Below, in pieces: positions 9,408 to 18,671 of a stretch of DNA of 64,000 nucleotides. This DNA comes from JBMYTN01 sp049604415 (GTDB lineage: Bacteria > Pseudomonadota > Alphaproteobacteria > Rhodospirillales > Rhodospirillaceae). A program made the translations under genes and the position numbers. Location of the stretch: the NCBI GenBank assembly GCA_049604415.1, contig JBMYTN010000018.1:14983-78982 (forward strand). Reading direction: 5' to 3'. The notes beneath the pieces were generated by a model, which had not been told where the DNA came from, ran no database searches, and saw nothing but the letters and a program-made list of their open reading frames with translations. Numbering within the stretch: position 1 is the first letter of the stretch; each line of letters begins with the position of its first letter.

Positions 9408-12400
9408 GCCCCCCGACAGCTTGTTTGGTCCGGGCTTTGATCCCAAACCCAGCCCTGAGCGGGACCAGAACCGAGACCAGGGTCAAAGCCAGGGCCAATC
9501 CCAACATGGGAGTCAAAAACGCTCCCCAAGCCGAGCCCTGGATCAAACGCCCGACCCGGCTCCCGGTGATCTGCTGTCGCGCAATCCGCTGGCCGACCCG
9601 TCCGTGCCGCAACGCAAGGCCGCCGATCCGGACCGCTCGGTCTGGGTTGCGGCCTCGGCGGGCACCGGCAAGACCAAGGTCCTGACGGATCGGGTCTTGC
9701 GGCTGTTGCTGGATGGGGCAGCCCCGGAGCGCATGCTCTGCCTGACCTTCACCAAGGCGGCTGCAGCGGAGATGACCAACCGGGTCGCCAAGGTCCTGGC
9801 CGATTGGGCCATCGATCCCCCCGACGCCCTCCACAGCAAGCTGGTCCAACTGCTGGGCCGCCGCCCGACCGAGGAAGACGACCGCGCCGCCCGACGGCTG
9901 TTCGCCCGGGTGCTCGACACCCCCGGCGGTCTGAAAATCCGCACCATCCATGGCTTTTGCCAATCGCTGTTGGCCCGCTTCCCTTTGGAAGCCAACATCC
10001 CTCCCAGCTTCGGCGTGCTGGATGACACCGAAAGTGCCGCCCTGCTTAGCCTGGCGCGGAACCGGCTGCTGGCCCGGGCGGGCGGGGACCCCACCGACCC
10101 CGTCACCCGGGCCCTGGACCGTCTGTCCCGCCTGACCGGCGAGGATGGCTTCCAAGATCTGCTGGCCACCTTAAGCCAGGAGCGCGGCCCGGTGCGGGCC
10201 AGCCTGGAACGCCATGGCGGTCGAGCAGGGTTGAAGGCGGCGCTGGCCCAAGCCCTCGACCTGCCCCCAAACCTGCCTGAGGAAGACGCCCAGGGCTGGC
10301 TGCTGACGCGAGCCTGTGCCGATACTGCCTTCCAAGGTCCGGATCTGCGCAGAGTCCTCGGCGTGCTGCAGGCCGGGTCGGCCTCCGACAGCAAACGGGC
10401 CGCGCAGATGGCCCCGTTCCTGGCCGCCCCGGCGGCGGAGCGTCCGGCGCTTTGGCCAGATTATTGCGCTGCCTTCCTGTCCGGGCGCGACAGCAAAGCG
10501 GAAAAGATCGCCAGCCGCCTGGCGACCAAGGGCGTGCTAAGCGCGTGTCCGGACGCCATAGAGGTGCTCACCACCGAGGGCGAAAGACTGCTGCGGGTGC
10601 GCAGCCAGCTGCGCGCGGCATTGTGCCTGGAGGCCACCGATGCGCTGTTGGTGCTGGGCGAGCGGTTCCTGGAGGACTATGAGCAACAAAAGCGCGCCCA
10701 AGGACGCTTGGACTATGGCGATCTGATCGCCCTGACCCGCAAGCTGCTGACCCAATCGGGCGCGGCCAGCTGGGTGCTGTATAAACTCGATGGCGGCCTG
10801 GACCATCTGCTGATTGACGAAGCCCAAGACACCAGCCCGGATCAATGGGCCGTGGCCTGGGACCTGGCCGAAGAATTCTTCCGCGATTACAGCGCCCGGG
10901 AAGACCATCGCACCCTGTTTGTCGTCGGTGACCGCAAGCAATCGATTTACAGTTTCCAAGGGGCCGACCCCCGGGCCTTTGAAGCCATGCGCCAGCGCAT
11001 TGCCGCAACCCTAGCCCAATGGGCCGACCAAGACGACCCGCTCCCAACCCCAAGGGGTTCTGGCCCCAAATCAACCGAACCCCAACCAACCGAACCCGGA
11101 CTCTCCACGGCCATGCGGGGCGGCAGGGCCGTGCCGCGCCAGGGCTTGGTGGAAGTGCCGCTGCAGGTCTCCTTCCGCTCCACCCAAGCGGTGTTGGACG
11201 CCGTCAATGCGGTGTTCCGCCGCGATCCGGCCCGCCAAGGCGTGGTGTTGGCCGGTGAAACCTTCGAACATCTGTCCTTCCGCCAAGGCGAGGGCGGGTT
11301 GGTGGAGCTATGGCCGACCATCGCCCCAGCCCCGGAGGAAAAGCCCGAGCCCTGGAAACCACCGGTGGAAGCCCTGCGCCTGCCCGGCGCGCGGGCGCGG
11401 ATGGCGGCCCGGGTCGCCAGCAAGATCAAGGCGTTGACCGCTGGCCAGGAGATCCTGGAAAGCTCCGGCAAGCCGATCCGCCCCGGCGACATCATGGTGC
11501 TGCTGCGGGTTCGGGGCGGGTTTGAGACCGAGTTGGTCAAGGCCCTCAAAGCCCTCGACGTCCCGGTCGCTGGGGTCGACCGCATGGTGCTGGGCGAACA
11601 ATTGGCGGTGCAGGATCTGATCGCCCTGGCCCAAGCCGCCCTGTTGCCCGAGGACGACCTGACCCTGGCCACGGTGCTGAAAGGCCCGCTGTTCGACCTT
11701 TCGGAACAGCGCCTCTACGACCTGGCCCAGGGCCGTGAGGGTCGGAGCCTCTGGGGCCAGCTGCGCAAAGCTGCCGAAACCGATCCCGAAGCCGTTCCGG
11801 TGCTCAAGCCGATGGTCACCCGGCTGCAAAGCCTGATCACCCGTGCCCGCAGCGTCCGACCGCACGACTTTTTCAGCCACGTGCTGGATGGGGCTGGGGG
11901 CCGGAAAGTTCTGCTGCAGCGTTTGGGCAGTGAGTCCGAGGATCCCTTGGATGAATTGCTGTCCCAGGCTTTGGCTCGGGAGCGGCTGGGCATCACCGAT
12001 CTGCCCAGCTTCCTGGCCTGGGCCGAGCGCGATGAGACCGACATCAAACGGGACCTGGACCAGGGCGCGCCCGAAGCGGTGCGGATTATGACCGTCCACG
12101 GCTCCAAGGGCCTGCAAGCCCCCATTGTCTTCCTGCCCGATACGGTCAGCGCCCCAACCCTGCGGGATAGCCTGCATTGGCTGCCCGATCCGCGTGGGAA
12201 ATCGGCACAGCCCCCCGGGTCGATGGCGGAGCCCTCCGGCTCGGCGGCAGAGCCGCTCGATCGACAGGTCCTGCCGCTTTGGTGCCCCAGTGCCGCAGAT
12301 CGACCCGAGGCCGTGCAACGGGTGATCGAGACCCAGACCAATGCCATGGAGGAAGAATATCGCCGCCTGCTTTATGTCGCCCTGACCCGGGCGGCGGACC

Positions 12401-13284
12401 GGCTCTATATTGGCGGCTGGGAAACCAAACGCCCGCCGAGCGAGACCTGCTGGCACCGGCTGATCCATCAAGCCTTGGCCCCCATCGCCGAGGAGCGGGA
12501 GGAGACTCTGCCCGATGGCGAGACGGTTACCATCCTGCGCCTGACCTCCCCACAGCAAAAACCGGTCGAGCCGCCGCTGTTCAAGGATCTGGACCGCGCC
12601 CCGGCCAAGCCCTTGCCCGCTTGGGCCACCGCGGCCGCCCCTGCGGAACCGATGCCATCGCGCCCCCTGGCCCCGTCACGGGCGTTGGACGGGGACAGCC
12701 CGGTGCGCTCGCCTTTGGCCGATCCCGGCGGTGCGGCGGCCAGCACTGCGGCGCTGACCAAAAGGTTCGCCCGGGGCCAGATCCTGCACCAGCTGCTGCA
12801 AGTGATCCCCGATATCCCGGAGCCCGACCGGGCCACCGCGCTGGCGCGCCTGTTGGCCAAGCGCCTGCCCGACCCGCCAGACGAGGACTTGTCTACCACC
12901 CGGCAGGCCCTGGCCGCCGAGGTCCTCGCCGTGGTCAATGATCCCCAATTCGCCGCCCTGTTCGGACCGGATTCCCGGGCCGAGGTGCCCGTTGTCGGCA
13001 TGGTCGGTCCCCATGCGGTGTCAGGCCAAGTTGATCGGCTGGTGATCGGCCCGGAGCGCGCCGTCATTGTGGATTACAAAACCAATCGGCCCCCACCCCG
13101 AACCCCGGAGCTGGTCGACCCGGCCTATGTCACCCAGATGGCCGCCTATCGCGCGGTGATCGAGGCCTTGGGCCAAACCCGGCAGGTCACCTGTGTCCTG
13201 CTGTGGACTGACGGCCCCTTTGCCATGCCCCTGCCCGAAAAACTTTTGGACCAGGCCCTGGAACGTCTCTTGGAGCGCCCCTAA
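9400..13284 (+). CDS. addA: AddA helicase-nuclease subunit
   Basis: A 1294-residue UvrD-type (SF1A) helicase with a RecB nuclease. Walker A is AASAGTGKTKVLTDR at about residue 85, motif II is LLIDEAQDTSPDQWA near 470, and a later helicase motif is MTVHGSKGLQAP near 890. The nuclease motif IVDYKTNRPPP is near 1222. I chose ATG 9400, which overlaps addB by 8 bp, over an earlier in-frame start inside addB that has no homology. The first 60 residues form a hydrophilic Gln/Ser/Arg/Asp-rich lead before the helicase core. The pair handles double-strand breaks. Confidence 0.93.
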   Translation: MAKPPDSLFGPGFDPKPSPERDQNRDQGQSQGQSQHGSQKRSPSRALDQTPDPAPGDLLSRNPLADPSVPQRKAADPDRSVWVAASAGTGKTKVLTDRVLRLLLDGAAPERMLCLTFTKAAAAEMTNRVAKVLADWAIDPPDALHSKLVQLLGRRPTEEDDRAARRLFARVLDTPGGLKIRTIHGFCQSLLARFPLEANIPPSFGVLDDTESAALLSLARNRLLARAGGDPTDPVTRALDRLSRLTGEDGFQDLLATLSQERGPVRASLERHGGRAGLKAALAQALDLPPNLPEEDAQGWLLTRACADTAFQGPDLRRVLGVLQAGSASDSKRAAQMAPFLAAPAAERPALWPDYCAAFLSGRDSKAEKIASRLATKGVLSACPDAIEVLTTEGERLLRVRSQLRAALCLEATDALLVLGERFLEDYEQQKRAQGRLDYGDLIALTRKLLTQSGAASWVLYKLDGGLDHLLIDEAQDTSPDQWAVAWDLAEEFFRDYSAREDHRTLFVVGDRKQSIYSFQGADPRAFEAMRQRIAATLAQWADQDDPLPTPRGSGPKSTEPQPTEPGLSTAMRGGRAVPRQGLVEVPLQVSFRSTQAVLDAVNAVFRRDPARQGVVLAGETFEHLSFRQGEGGLVELWPTIAPAPEEKPEPWKPPVEALRLPGARARMAARVASKIKALTAGQEILESSGKPIRPGDIMVLLRVRGGFETELVKALKALDVPVAGVDRMVLGEQLAVQDLIALAQAALLPEDDLTLATVLKGPLFDLSEQRLYDLAQGREGRSLWGQLRKAAETDPEAVPVLKPMVTRLQSLITRARSVRPHDFFSHVLDGAGGRKVLLQRLGSESEDPLDELLSQALARERLGITDLPSFLAWAERDETDIKRDLDQGAPEAVRIMTVHGSKGLQAPIVFLPDTVSAPTLRDSLHWLPDPRGKSAQPPGSMAEPSGSAAEPLDRQVLPLWCPSAADRPEAVQRVIETQTNAMEEEYRRLLYVALTRAADRLYIGGWETKRPPSETCWHRLIHQALAPIAEEREETLPDGETVTILRLTSPQQKPVEPPLFKDLDRAPAKPLPAWATAAAPAEPMPSRPLAPSRALDGDSPVRSPLADPGGAAASTAALTKRFARGQILHQLLQVIPDIPEPDRATALARLLAKRLPDPPDEDLSTTRQALAAEVLAVVNDPQFAALFGPDSRAEVPVVGMVGPHAVSGQVDRLVIGPERAVIVDYKTNRPPPRTPELVDPAYVTQMAAYRAVIEALGQTRQVTCVLLWTDGPFAMPLPEKLLDQALERLLERP

Positions 13285-13481
13285 AAAACCGCAGGGGTGA
13301 TCACCCCCCTTTCGTTACAACCCGAATGTTCCCCTTGACCCCGGCGATACAGAAACCCAACTTCTCCCCACTGCGGGTCGCACATTCGGTTGCAAAACCG
13401 CAAATTCTTGACGGGCCAGCGGACCACCCCCTACATTTAGGGGTCACTGGGTCCCACGGGCCAATAAATAATGAGGTTGCT

Positions 13482-13796
13482 ATGGAGCACGTCACCGATT
13501 CCTCCTTTGACGAGGACGTCCTGAAAGCCAACGGGCCCATTCTGGTGGACTTCTGGGCCGAATGGTGCGGCCCCTGCCGCCAGATCGCCCCGTCCCTGGA
13601 AGTCATCGCCCAGGAGCTGGAAGGCCAACTCAACGTCGTCAAACTGAACATTGACGACAATCCCCAAACCCCGGCCAAATATGGCGTGCGCGGCATTCCG
13701 ACCTTGATGATCTTCAAGGATGGTCAAGTGGCCGCCACCAAAATCGGCGCCCTGCCCACCGGCAAGCTGCGGGAATGGGTGCAGGGGTCCCTGTGA
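13482..13796 (+). CDS. trxA: Thioredoxin
   Basis: A 104-residue protein with the active site WAEWCGPCRQIAP (Cys29 and Cys32), the cis-Pro motif GIPTLMIFKDG and a normal thioredoxin length. It is a general disulfide reductase for cytoplasmic proteins. ATG 13482 is preceded by a GAGG box at 13473, which favours it over longer in-frame starts. The 197-bp gap after addA leaves room for its own promoter. The stop overlaps the GTG of the next gene. Confidence 0.92.
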   Translation: MEHVTDSSFDEDVLKANGPILVDFWAEWCGPCRQIAPSLEVIAQELEGQLNVVKLNIDDNPQTPAKYGVRGIPTLMIFKDGQVAATKIGALPTGKLREWVQGSL

Positions 13797-15475
13797 CCCC
13801 GGCAGACGCGTCCCCTCCCCAAGACGCCGCCGGAGCCCCGCCCAAGCAAGCGGCGAATGGCTCCGACGGCGATGGACGCGCGCTTCTCCTGCCCAATGAT
13901 CAGGCCCCGGCAGCCCTGAATGCGGCTGCCGTTTTCTGTGGCTTCCGGCCCCGGACCCTCGAGGTCGGCTTCACTTGGGCCATGATCGGTTGCGGCGATG
14001 GCTTTGATGCCCTGTTGGCCGCCGCCGCCCATCCGGAAGGCCAGTTCCTTGGCCTGGATGAGGACGACGCCAGCCTGACCAAAGGTCGCGGGCTGGCTCA
14101 GGCCGCCTTCCTGAGCAATATCCGCTTCGAACAGGTCTCCTACCGCACCCTGGACCCGGCAGCCCTGCCGCCGCTGGATTTCGTGGTCGTCAATGACCTG
14201 ATTTCCCGGGTCGATCCGGAGACCCGGGCCGCTGTCTTGGGCCGCGCCGCCCAGGCGCTGAAGCCCGGCGGCATCATGCTGGTGGATTATCAGGCCCTGC
14301 CCGGCTGGGCCGCCCAAGCCCCCCTGCGCGATATTCTGTTTTCCGTCGCCGCCGATGCGCCTGACGCCATGGCCAAGGCCCGCGCCGGTCGCGATTGGCT
14401 GAAGCGCATGCGCGAGGGCAATGCAAAATATTTCCGCGACCATCCGCGCATTGCCGAAACCGTGGACCGCTTGCTGACCCAGGACACCACAGCGGTCCGC
14501 AAAGCGTTTTTTGACGGCGCGATCCAGCCCTTCCACTTCGCTCAGATCCAGGCCGAGCTGCACAGCATGGGGCTACAATTCGCCGGGCGTGCGGAGCTGT
14601 TCCTAAACATCGCCGATTTCGCCATCCCCGACAGCGGGCGCGCGGAACTGCGCGGGGCGAAAAGCCGCGCCGAATTTGAGGCCCTGCGGGACTTTTTCCG
14701 CAACGAGGCCCACCGCCGCGACCTGTTCGTCAAGGGCACACCATTTGCCTCGACAAAGGCTTGGGAAGAGGCGCAATGGGAGCAAGTGGTCGGCTGTGTC
14801 ACCGAACATGCCCATCATCGGCGCTCGATCGATTTCGGCGATGTGGTGATGGATTATTCCGGCCCGCCCTTTGAGCAAGTGCTCCAGGTCGCCGGGGCTG
14901 GCGCCATGCCCGTCTCCCTGATCGCAGAAACCGAGGCCGTCGAAGCCTTTCCGCCCTCCATGGTGCTGGAGGCGGTGCGGCTGTTGCTGGCGGGCGGGCT
15001 GCTGCGGCCCTTTGCAGGCAGCACGGAATATCCCCCGGCGCAGCTTGGCGGCTCCCTCGATCCCGCCACCCCGCTACAAATCCCGCATCCGTTAAACCGG
15101 CTTTTGGTGGCCAGGGCACCGGAATTGGGCCGCCCCTGCCCCCTGATCAGCAAAAGCCTTGGCGGGCCAGTGGTGCTGAACGATCTGGAAGCGATGATGC
15201 TGGATGCCCTCTGCCTGCCCTTTGGCAGCCAGGAGGCCGCGTCCGACGGCAATGCTTTGGGATCGGCAGAGACGCAACATGCAACGCTCCCCGAATCCCG
15301 TCTTGCTGAGCGGCTGGGGCATCGCTCCACGGCTGAGGAAAAAAGCAGCCTGCACACCCCGGAGGTCCAGGCCATGCTGCGCAGCAAATTGGACCAGTTC
15401 CGCGCCGACCGGCTGCCCAAGCTGCTGGAGCTGGGCATCGTGGAAGAGGCCACGATGCCTAACTCGGTAACCTAA
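13793..15475 (+). CDS. Class I SAM methyltransferase with methyltransferase-regulatory domain
   Basis: A protein of about 560 residues. The N-terminal third has a Rossmann methyltransferase pattern: a motif I-like VGFTWAMIGCGDGFDALL, an acidic strand end FLGLDEDD, and VVVNDLISRVDPETR followed by LKPGGIMLVDYQ. A helical segment follows that resembles the methyltransferase regulatory domain family (PF10119), and then a C-terminal winged part. The substrate is unknown. GTG 13793 overlaps the trxA stop (GTGA), suggesting translational coupling with thioredoxin; an ATG at 13775 inside trxA is an alternative. Motif I differs from the usual GxGxG. Confidence 0.68.
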   Translation: MTPADASPPQDAAGAPPKQAANGSDGDGRALLLPNDQAPAALNAAAVFCGFRPRTLEVGFTWAMIGCGDGFDALLAAAAHPEGQFLGLDEDDASLTKGRGLAQAAFLSNIRFEQVSYRTLDPAALPPLDFVVVNDLISRVDPETRAAVLGRAAQALKPGGIMLVDYQALPGWAAQAPLRDILFSVAADAPDAMAKARAGRDWLKRMREGNAKYFRDHPRIAETVDRLLTQDTTAVRKAFFDGAIQPFHFAQIQAELHSMGLQFAGRAELFLNIADFAIPDSGRAELRGAKSRAEFEALRDFFRNEAHRRDLFVKGTPFASTKAWEEAQWEQVVGCVTEHAHHRRSIDFGDVVMDYSGPPFEQVLQVAGAGAMPVSLIAETEAVEAFPPSMVLEAVRLLLAGGLLRPFAGSTEYPPAQLGGSLDPATPLQIPHPLNRLLVARAPELGRPCPLISKSLGGPVVLNDLEAMMLDALCLPFGSQEAASDGNALGSAETQHATLPESRLAERLGHRSTAEEKSSLHTPEVQAMLRSKLDQFRADRLPKLLELGIVEEATMPNSVT

Positions 15476-15732
15476 TCCCGGAACAATCCGGCATAGTTGC
15501 GCTCAATGACTTCCCAATCGGTGCCATGGACGATCTCCGCCCGCAGCTCATGGCCCGGCGGAAAGCGGGCCACCAGCGCGTCGTAAAATGCATCCGCAGC
15601 CGCCTCCGGCACCGTGCCGGTCAGATCTTCAGCGGCCCGCAGAGCATTGGGATCCTCATCATCCTTGACCACCCGATAGCGCTCGGGAAAGCTCTCCAGG
15701 CGTTGGTTGAACACGATCAAATAACGCGGCAT
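15472..15732 (-). CDS. Small conserved-looking protein of unknown function
   Basis: 86 residues, soluble, acidic, with no signal peptide or membrane segment. It opens with MPRYLIVFNQRLESFPERY and contains a helical stretch rich in Ala and Glu. Its 3' end overlaps the end of the methyltransferase gene by 4 bp on the other strand. Codon use looks coding (GC-rich third positions). I do not recognise a family. Confidence 0.5.
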   Translation of the reverse strand: MPRYLIVFNQRLESFPERYRVVKDDEDPNALRAAEDLTGTVPEAAADAFYDALVARFPPGHELRAEIVHGTDWEVIERNYAGLFRD

Positions 15733-15762
15733 CAGACGGTGCTCCGTTTGGTCGGATAGGGA

Positions 15763-15994
15763 TAGAGCCCTATCCGATCAAATAGAATTATTCTGACGTA
15801 GTGCATTTGTGACAAGGACTTTTGCGCAGGAATTGACGCAAATGCACCCGTCCCGCAGGGTTTCCGATTGGGGGACGCCCAGTGGAAACTCGGTCTTGAC
15901 CGATGCTTCGGCATCGCTCCGCGACCGACTGACCACTGGATCGCACACCCCAATCGAGAAACAGAATGATCCTATTTGGTCGGATAGGGCTCTA
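15763..15994. mobile_element. MITE-like element with 21-bp terminal inverted repeats
   Basis: The ends are inverted copies differing at 1 of 21 positions, containing AGAGCCCTATCCGATCAAAT at the left and its complement (ACCAAAT variant) at the right. A third, outward copy at 15747-15761 forms a hairpin with the left end. The interior holds no credible gene but has strong secondary structure. The right end supplies the last codons (LEPYPTK) and the stop of the adjacent membrane-protein gene, so insertion probably remodelled that C-terminus. I see no target-site duplication. Confidence 0.55.
15865..15956. other. Long four-tier hairpin with a TTCG tetraloop inside the MITE-like element
   Basis: Nested pairings are CGATTGGGG with CCCCAATCG (9 bp), CCAGTGG with CCACTGG (7 bp), CGGTC with GACCG (5 bp), and a 6-bp apical stem CGATGC-TTCG-GCATCG. 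A second hairpin nearby pairs GTGCATTTG (15801-15809) with CAAATGCAC (15839-15847). It could be a structured RNA or only the fold of the element. The strand is not determined because the fold is near-symmetric. Confidence 0.45.
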
Positions 15995-16649
15995 GGGTGT
16001 AATAGTCCCGGAAGGTGGTGCCGGAAATGGCACCGGCAAGCCAGATGAAAAAGTCCCGCTCGGCCTCGCCCAAGCCCATCTCGCCCAGGCCCGCATCCAC
16101 CGGCGGCGCATAGCTCAGATCCACCACGGTCTCCTGGCCTTGGACCATACGGAACACATGGCGCAAGCGTCCCGGCATCACCGTCGCGGTGGTGGTGGCA
16201 TCGATGGGGATCCGGCGCGCATCAATAAAGAACACCGGTCCTGTGGTCGTGGCATAGACCCCAGCCACCCCACCGGCGATGTCGACATAAAACCCCCGGC
16301 GCAACGGCCCGCGAACAGCCTTGCGGGCCAGCACCGTTGCCGTCCCGGTCTTGCTGTCATAGCGCAGCGCTTTGGCGTGAACATCGTGATGGGGCAGACA
16401 GAAGACCGCACGGCTTGCCTCCTGTTGATGGGATTGGGCCTCCCAGCGCTTCAGCAACAACGCGATCGGCACCAGTGGCACCATGGCCACCACCAGCACA
16501 ACAACGGTGATCAAGCCGACGGACAAAAAGCCAAAACCCTGCAGCGCCGGGAACAGAAGGGAATAGGGAAACCAGTTCTGGAGCATCAGACCAACGCTGC
16601 CCGCCACACAGAGCAGCGCGACGCCGATCCGGATCTGATTGATGCTCAT
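15972..16649 (-). CDS. Membrane protein of unknown function
   Basis: 225 residues from ATG 16649. Two hydrophobic helices (about residues 8-25 and 36-65) are followed by a soluble beta-rich domain with VFFIDARRIPID and VVDLSYAPP. The start overlaps the stop of the upstream Sel1-repeat gene (ATGA), so the two form an operon and may act together at the envelope. The C-terminus (YYTLEPYPTK) is encoded by the terminal repeat of the neighbouring element. No family recognised. Confidence 0.6.
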   Translation of the reverse strand: MSINQIRIGVALLCVAGSVGLMLQNWFPYSLLFPALQGFGFLSVGLITVVVLVVAMVPLVPIALLLKRWEAQSHQQEASRAVFCLPHHDVHAKALRYDSKTGTATVLARKAVRGPLRRGFYVDIAGGVAGVYATTTGPVFFIDARRIPIDATTTATVMPGRLRHVFRMVQGQETVVDLSYAPPVDAGLGEMGLGEAERDFFIWLAGAISGTTFRDYYTLEPYPTK

Positions 16650-17413
16650 TGGCTCCCACCTGCGCCCGCATTCGGAGCGGTGTCGGCCTGGGCCGCCTGT
16701 TGCGCCTGGATGCGTTGCTCCGGCGTCATTTCGGCCTCGATCAACGGCAGGGTCTGCTTCGCCACCTCGATGCCTTGGGCGGCGGCACGGCTCATCCACA
16801 AATGGGCGCGCATCAGATCTCGCGGGCCCGCCTCGCCGGTGCGGTAGAGGCTGCCGAGATTGACCTGCGCCTTGGCATGGCCCAGGGCGGCGGCCTGCTG
16901 ATACCAATCCAGCGCATCGGGCATGGAGCGGGGCACGCCTTCGCCATGCTCATACATCAGGCCGACATTGTATTGCGCTTGGGGGACGCCGCGCCTTGCG
17001 GCCTCCCGATACCAATGGAACGCCTGAGCCCGATCCTGGGCCACGCCGCTGCCTGCGTCATAGAGCAGCGCCAGATTATACTGGGCCTGGACATCGCCTT
17101 GCGCGGCGGCCTGTTGGTACCACGCCGCCGCCTTGGCATCGTCTTCCGGGCCGCCAATGCCCTGGTCATGGATGACCCCGAGATTGAATTGGGCTTGGGC
17201 GTTGCCTTGCTCTGCAGCGCGCTCAAAGGCAGCGGTCGCCGCAGCGATATCGCCTTGCTGAAAGGCCGCAATGCCCTCGCGCAGGGCCTGCAGGCCGGGG
17301 GGTGCTGGAGATGCCGGGGCAGTGGCTTGCTGGGCGGAAGCCGAAACGGCAGACAGAGCCATAACGGCGCTGACCACCAAAGCGATCAGAGGAAAAGGCT
17401 GGAAACGGGACAT
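16646..17413 (-). CDS. Secreted Sel1-repeat (TPR-like) protein
   Basis: 255 residues from ATG 17413. The signal peptide is MSRFQPFPLIALVVSAV followed by ASAQQA as a likely cleavage site. At least five Sel1 repeats follow (for example AQAQFNLGVIHDQG, VQAQYNLALLYDAG, PQAQYNVGLMYEHG, AKAQVNLGSLYRTG). Such proteins are periplasmic scaffolds for protein complexes. An upstream in-frame start at 17488 adds no signal-like sequence. Next to a polysaccharide locus it could assist envelope assembly, as AlgK does in alginate export, but that is inference. Confidence 0.75.
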   Translation of the reverse strand: MSRFQPFPLIALVVSAVMALSAVSASAQQATAPASPAPPGLQALREGIAAFQQGDIAAATAAFERAAEQGNAQAQFNLGVIHDQGIGGPEDDAKAAAWYQQAAAQGDVQAQYNLALLYDAGSGVAQDRAQAFHWYREAARRGVPQAQYNVGLMYEHGEGVPRSMPDALDWYQQAAALGHAKAQVNLGSLYRTGEAGPRDLMRAHLWMSRAAAQGIEVAKQTLPLIEAEMTPEQRIQAQQAAQADTAPNAGAGGSQ

Positions 17414-17520
17414 GGAGGGCTCGCGCGGTAAAAACGAAGAAACCAGACAGTGGCCCAGTTTAAACCGCCCGTCACTGACCGCCGTCACACCAAGCGTGCT
17501 TTTTTGCCCGGGAGGAGAGA

Positions 17521-17560
17521 AAAAAAATGGCCAGCACAGGGCTGGGGACCCGCGCTGGCC
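17521..17560 (-). terminator. Rho-independent terminator after galU
   Basis: On the minus strand, GGCCAGC pairs with GCTGGCC around a GC-rich loop and is followed by a run of eight T. It lies about 65 bp beyond the galU stop. Confidence 0.75.
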
Positions 17561-17623
17561 AAAGGGTTTGTTGTTACGGTGACTTCAAACGGTCGGAAGA
17601 TTGGGGCCGGGCGGCCCCTCCCC

Positions 17624-18481
17624 TCAGGCCGCCAGTGCCAACACTTTTTTCTTTTGAACACGTTCGGTCAGGACCCTTTGGAAGTCCGGACCCAAATCCT
17701 CATGGGCCAAACCAAAAGCCATAGTGGCTTCCAGGAAGCCGAGCTTGGAACCGCAATCGAACCGCTCGCCGTCAAAGCGGTAGCCAAACAGGGGGTTCAT
17801 GGCCAAATCGGCGGCAATGGCGTCGGTCAGTTGGATTTCGCCGCCTGCGCCCTTTTCCACATTGGCCAGGGCCTCCATGATCGAGGGCTGCAGGATATAG
17901 CGTCCGACCACAGCCAGGTTGGACGGGGCGTCTTCCGGCTTCGGCTTTTCCACCAGACCCCGGGCCGGGGCGACCCGGCGGCGCTCATCGACCACATTCA
18001 AGCAGCCATAGCTGGAGATCCGGTCCCGGGGCACATGCATGGCCGCGACCATATTGCCGCCAAGCTGGGCGTGGCTGTCGGCCATCTGCGCTAGGCAGGG
18101 CGAGGGCGCCATGATCACATCATCGGGCAGCAGCACCGCGAAGGCCTCATCGCCAATCAGATGCCGAGCACACCAGACCGCATGGCCCAGGCCCAAGGCT
18201 TCAGACTGGTGGACGACGCTGATGGCCCCGTCCGGCAGGCCGCTGCAGCCGCCATTATAGTGGTTTTCAATGGCGGTCTTGCCCGGCGCGGTGACAAAGA
18301 TGAAGCGCTGGATCCCGGCAATGCGGGCTTCCTCGACCGCATAGTCGATCAGGGGGCGGTCCACCAGCGGCAGCATTTCTTTCGGCACGGCCCGGGTGGC
18401 GGGCAGGAAGCGGGTGCCCCGACCGGCAACGGGGAAGACGGCAGTCCGGACACGACCGGCATTGGAAGAGATAAAGGACAT
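17624..18481 (-). CDS. galU: UTP--glucose-1-phosphate uridylyltransferase
   Basis: A 285-residue enzyme making UDP-glucose for surface polysaccharides. Signature AVFPVAGRGTRFLPATRAVPKEM is followed by LVDRPLIDYAVEEA, FVTAPGKTAIENHY and VEKPKPEDAPSNLAVVGRYI. Length is normal for GalU. The start has a good AAGGAG ribosome site. The gene stands downstream of the fused glycosyltransferase/PGT gene and supplies the precursor that GalE (33.8 kb) would epimerise. Confidence 0.92.
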   Translation of the reverse strand: MSFISSNAGRVRTAVFPVAGRGTRFLPATRAVPKEMLPLVDRPLIDYAVEEARIAGIQRFIFVTAPGKTAIENHYNGGCSGLPDGAISVVHQSEALGLGHAVWCARHLIGDEAFAVLLPDDVIMAPSPCLAQMADSHAQLGGNMVAAMHVPRDRISSYGCLNVVDERRRVAPARGLVEKPKPEDAPSNLAVVGRYILQPSIMEALANVEKGAGGEIQLTDAIAADLAMNPLFGYRFDGERFDCGSKLGFLEATMAFGLAHEDLGPDFQRVLTERVQKKKVLALAA

Positions 18482-18594
18482 GGGTCAAACTCCTTGAGTG
18501 GGGCCCCTAAAAAGGGAGCCTTGAACGGGTGGGCTTCGAACGGGGGCTGGGACCGATTGCCGATCCCAGACGGGGGTAAGGACAGGGTGCCAAG

Positions 18595-18640
18595 CACGCC
18601 CAGGGAACACGCCCAGGGATCACGCACAGGGAACACGCAT
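18595..18640. repeat. Short tandem repeat upstream of galU
   Basis: Imperfect tandem copies of a 12-13 bp unit close to CACGCCCAGGGAA lie in the 190-bp gap between galU and the gene upstream of it. No other signal is evident there. Confidence 0.5.
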
Positions 18641-18671
18641 CGGGAAACGGGGGGAGCGGGCGCGGCCGAGG

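Noticed and set aside
13292..13310. GGGGTGATCACCCC as a terminator after addA
   Set aside because: The stem is only four base pairs once a loop is allowed and is not followed by a convincing T-run.
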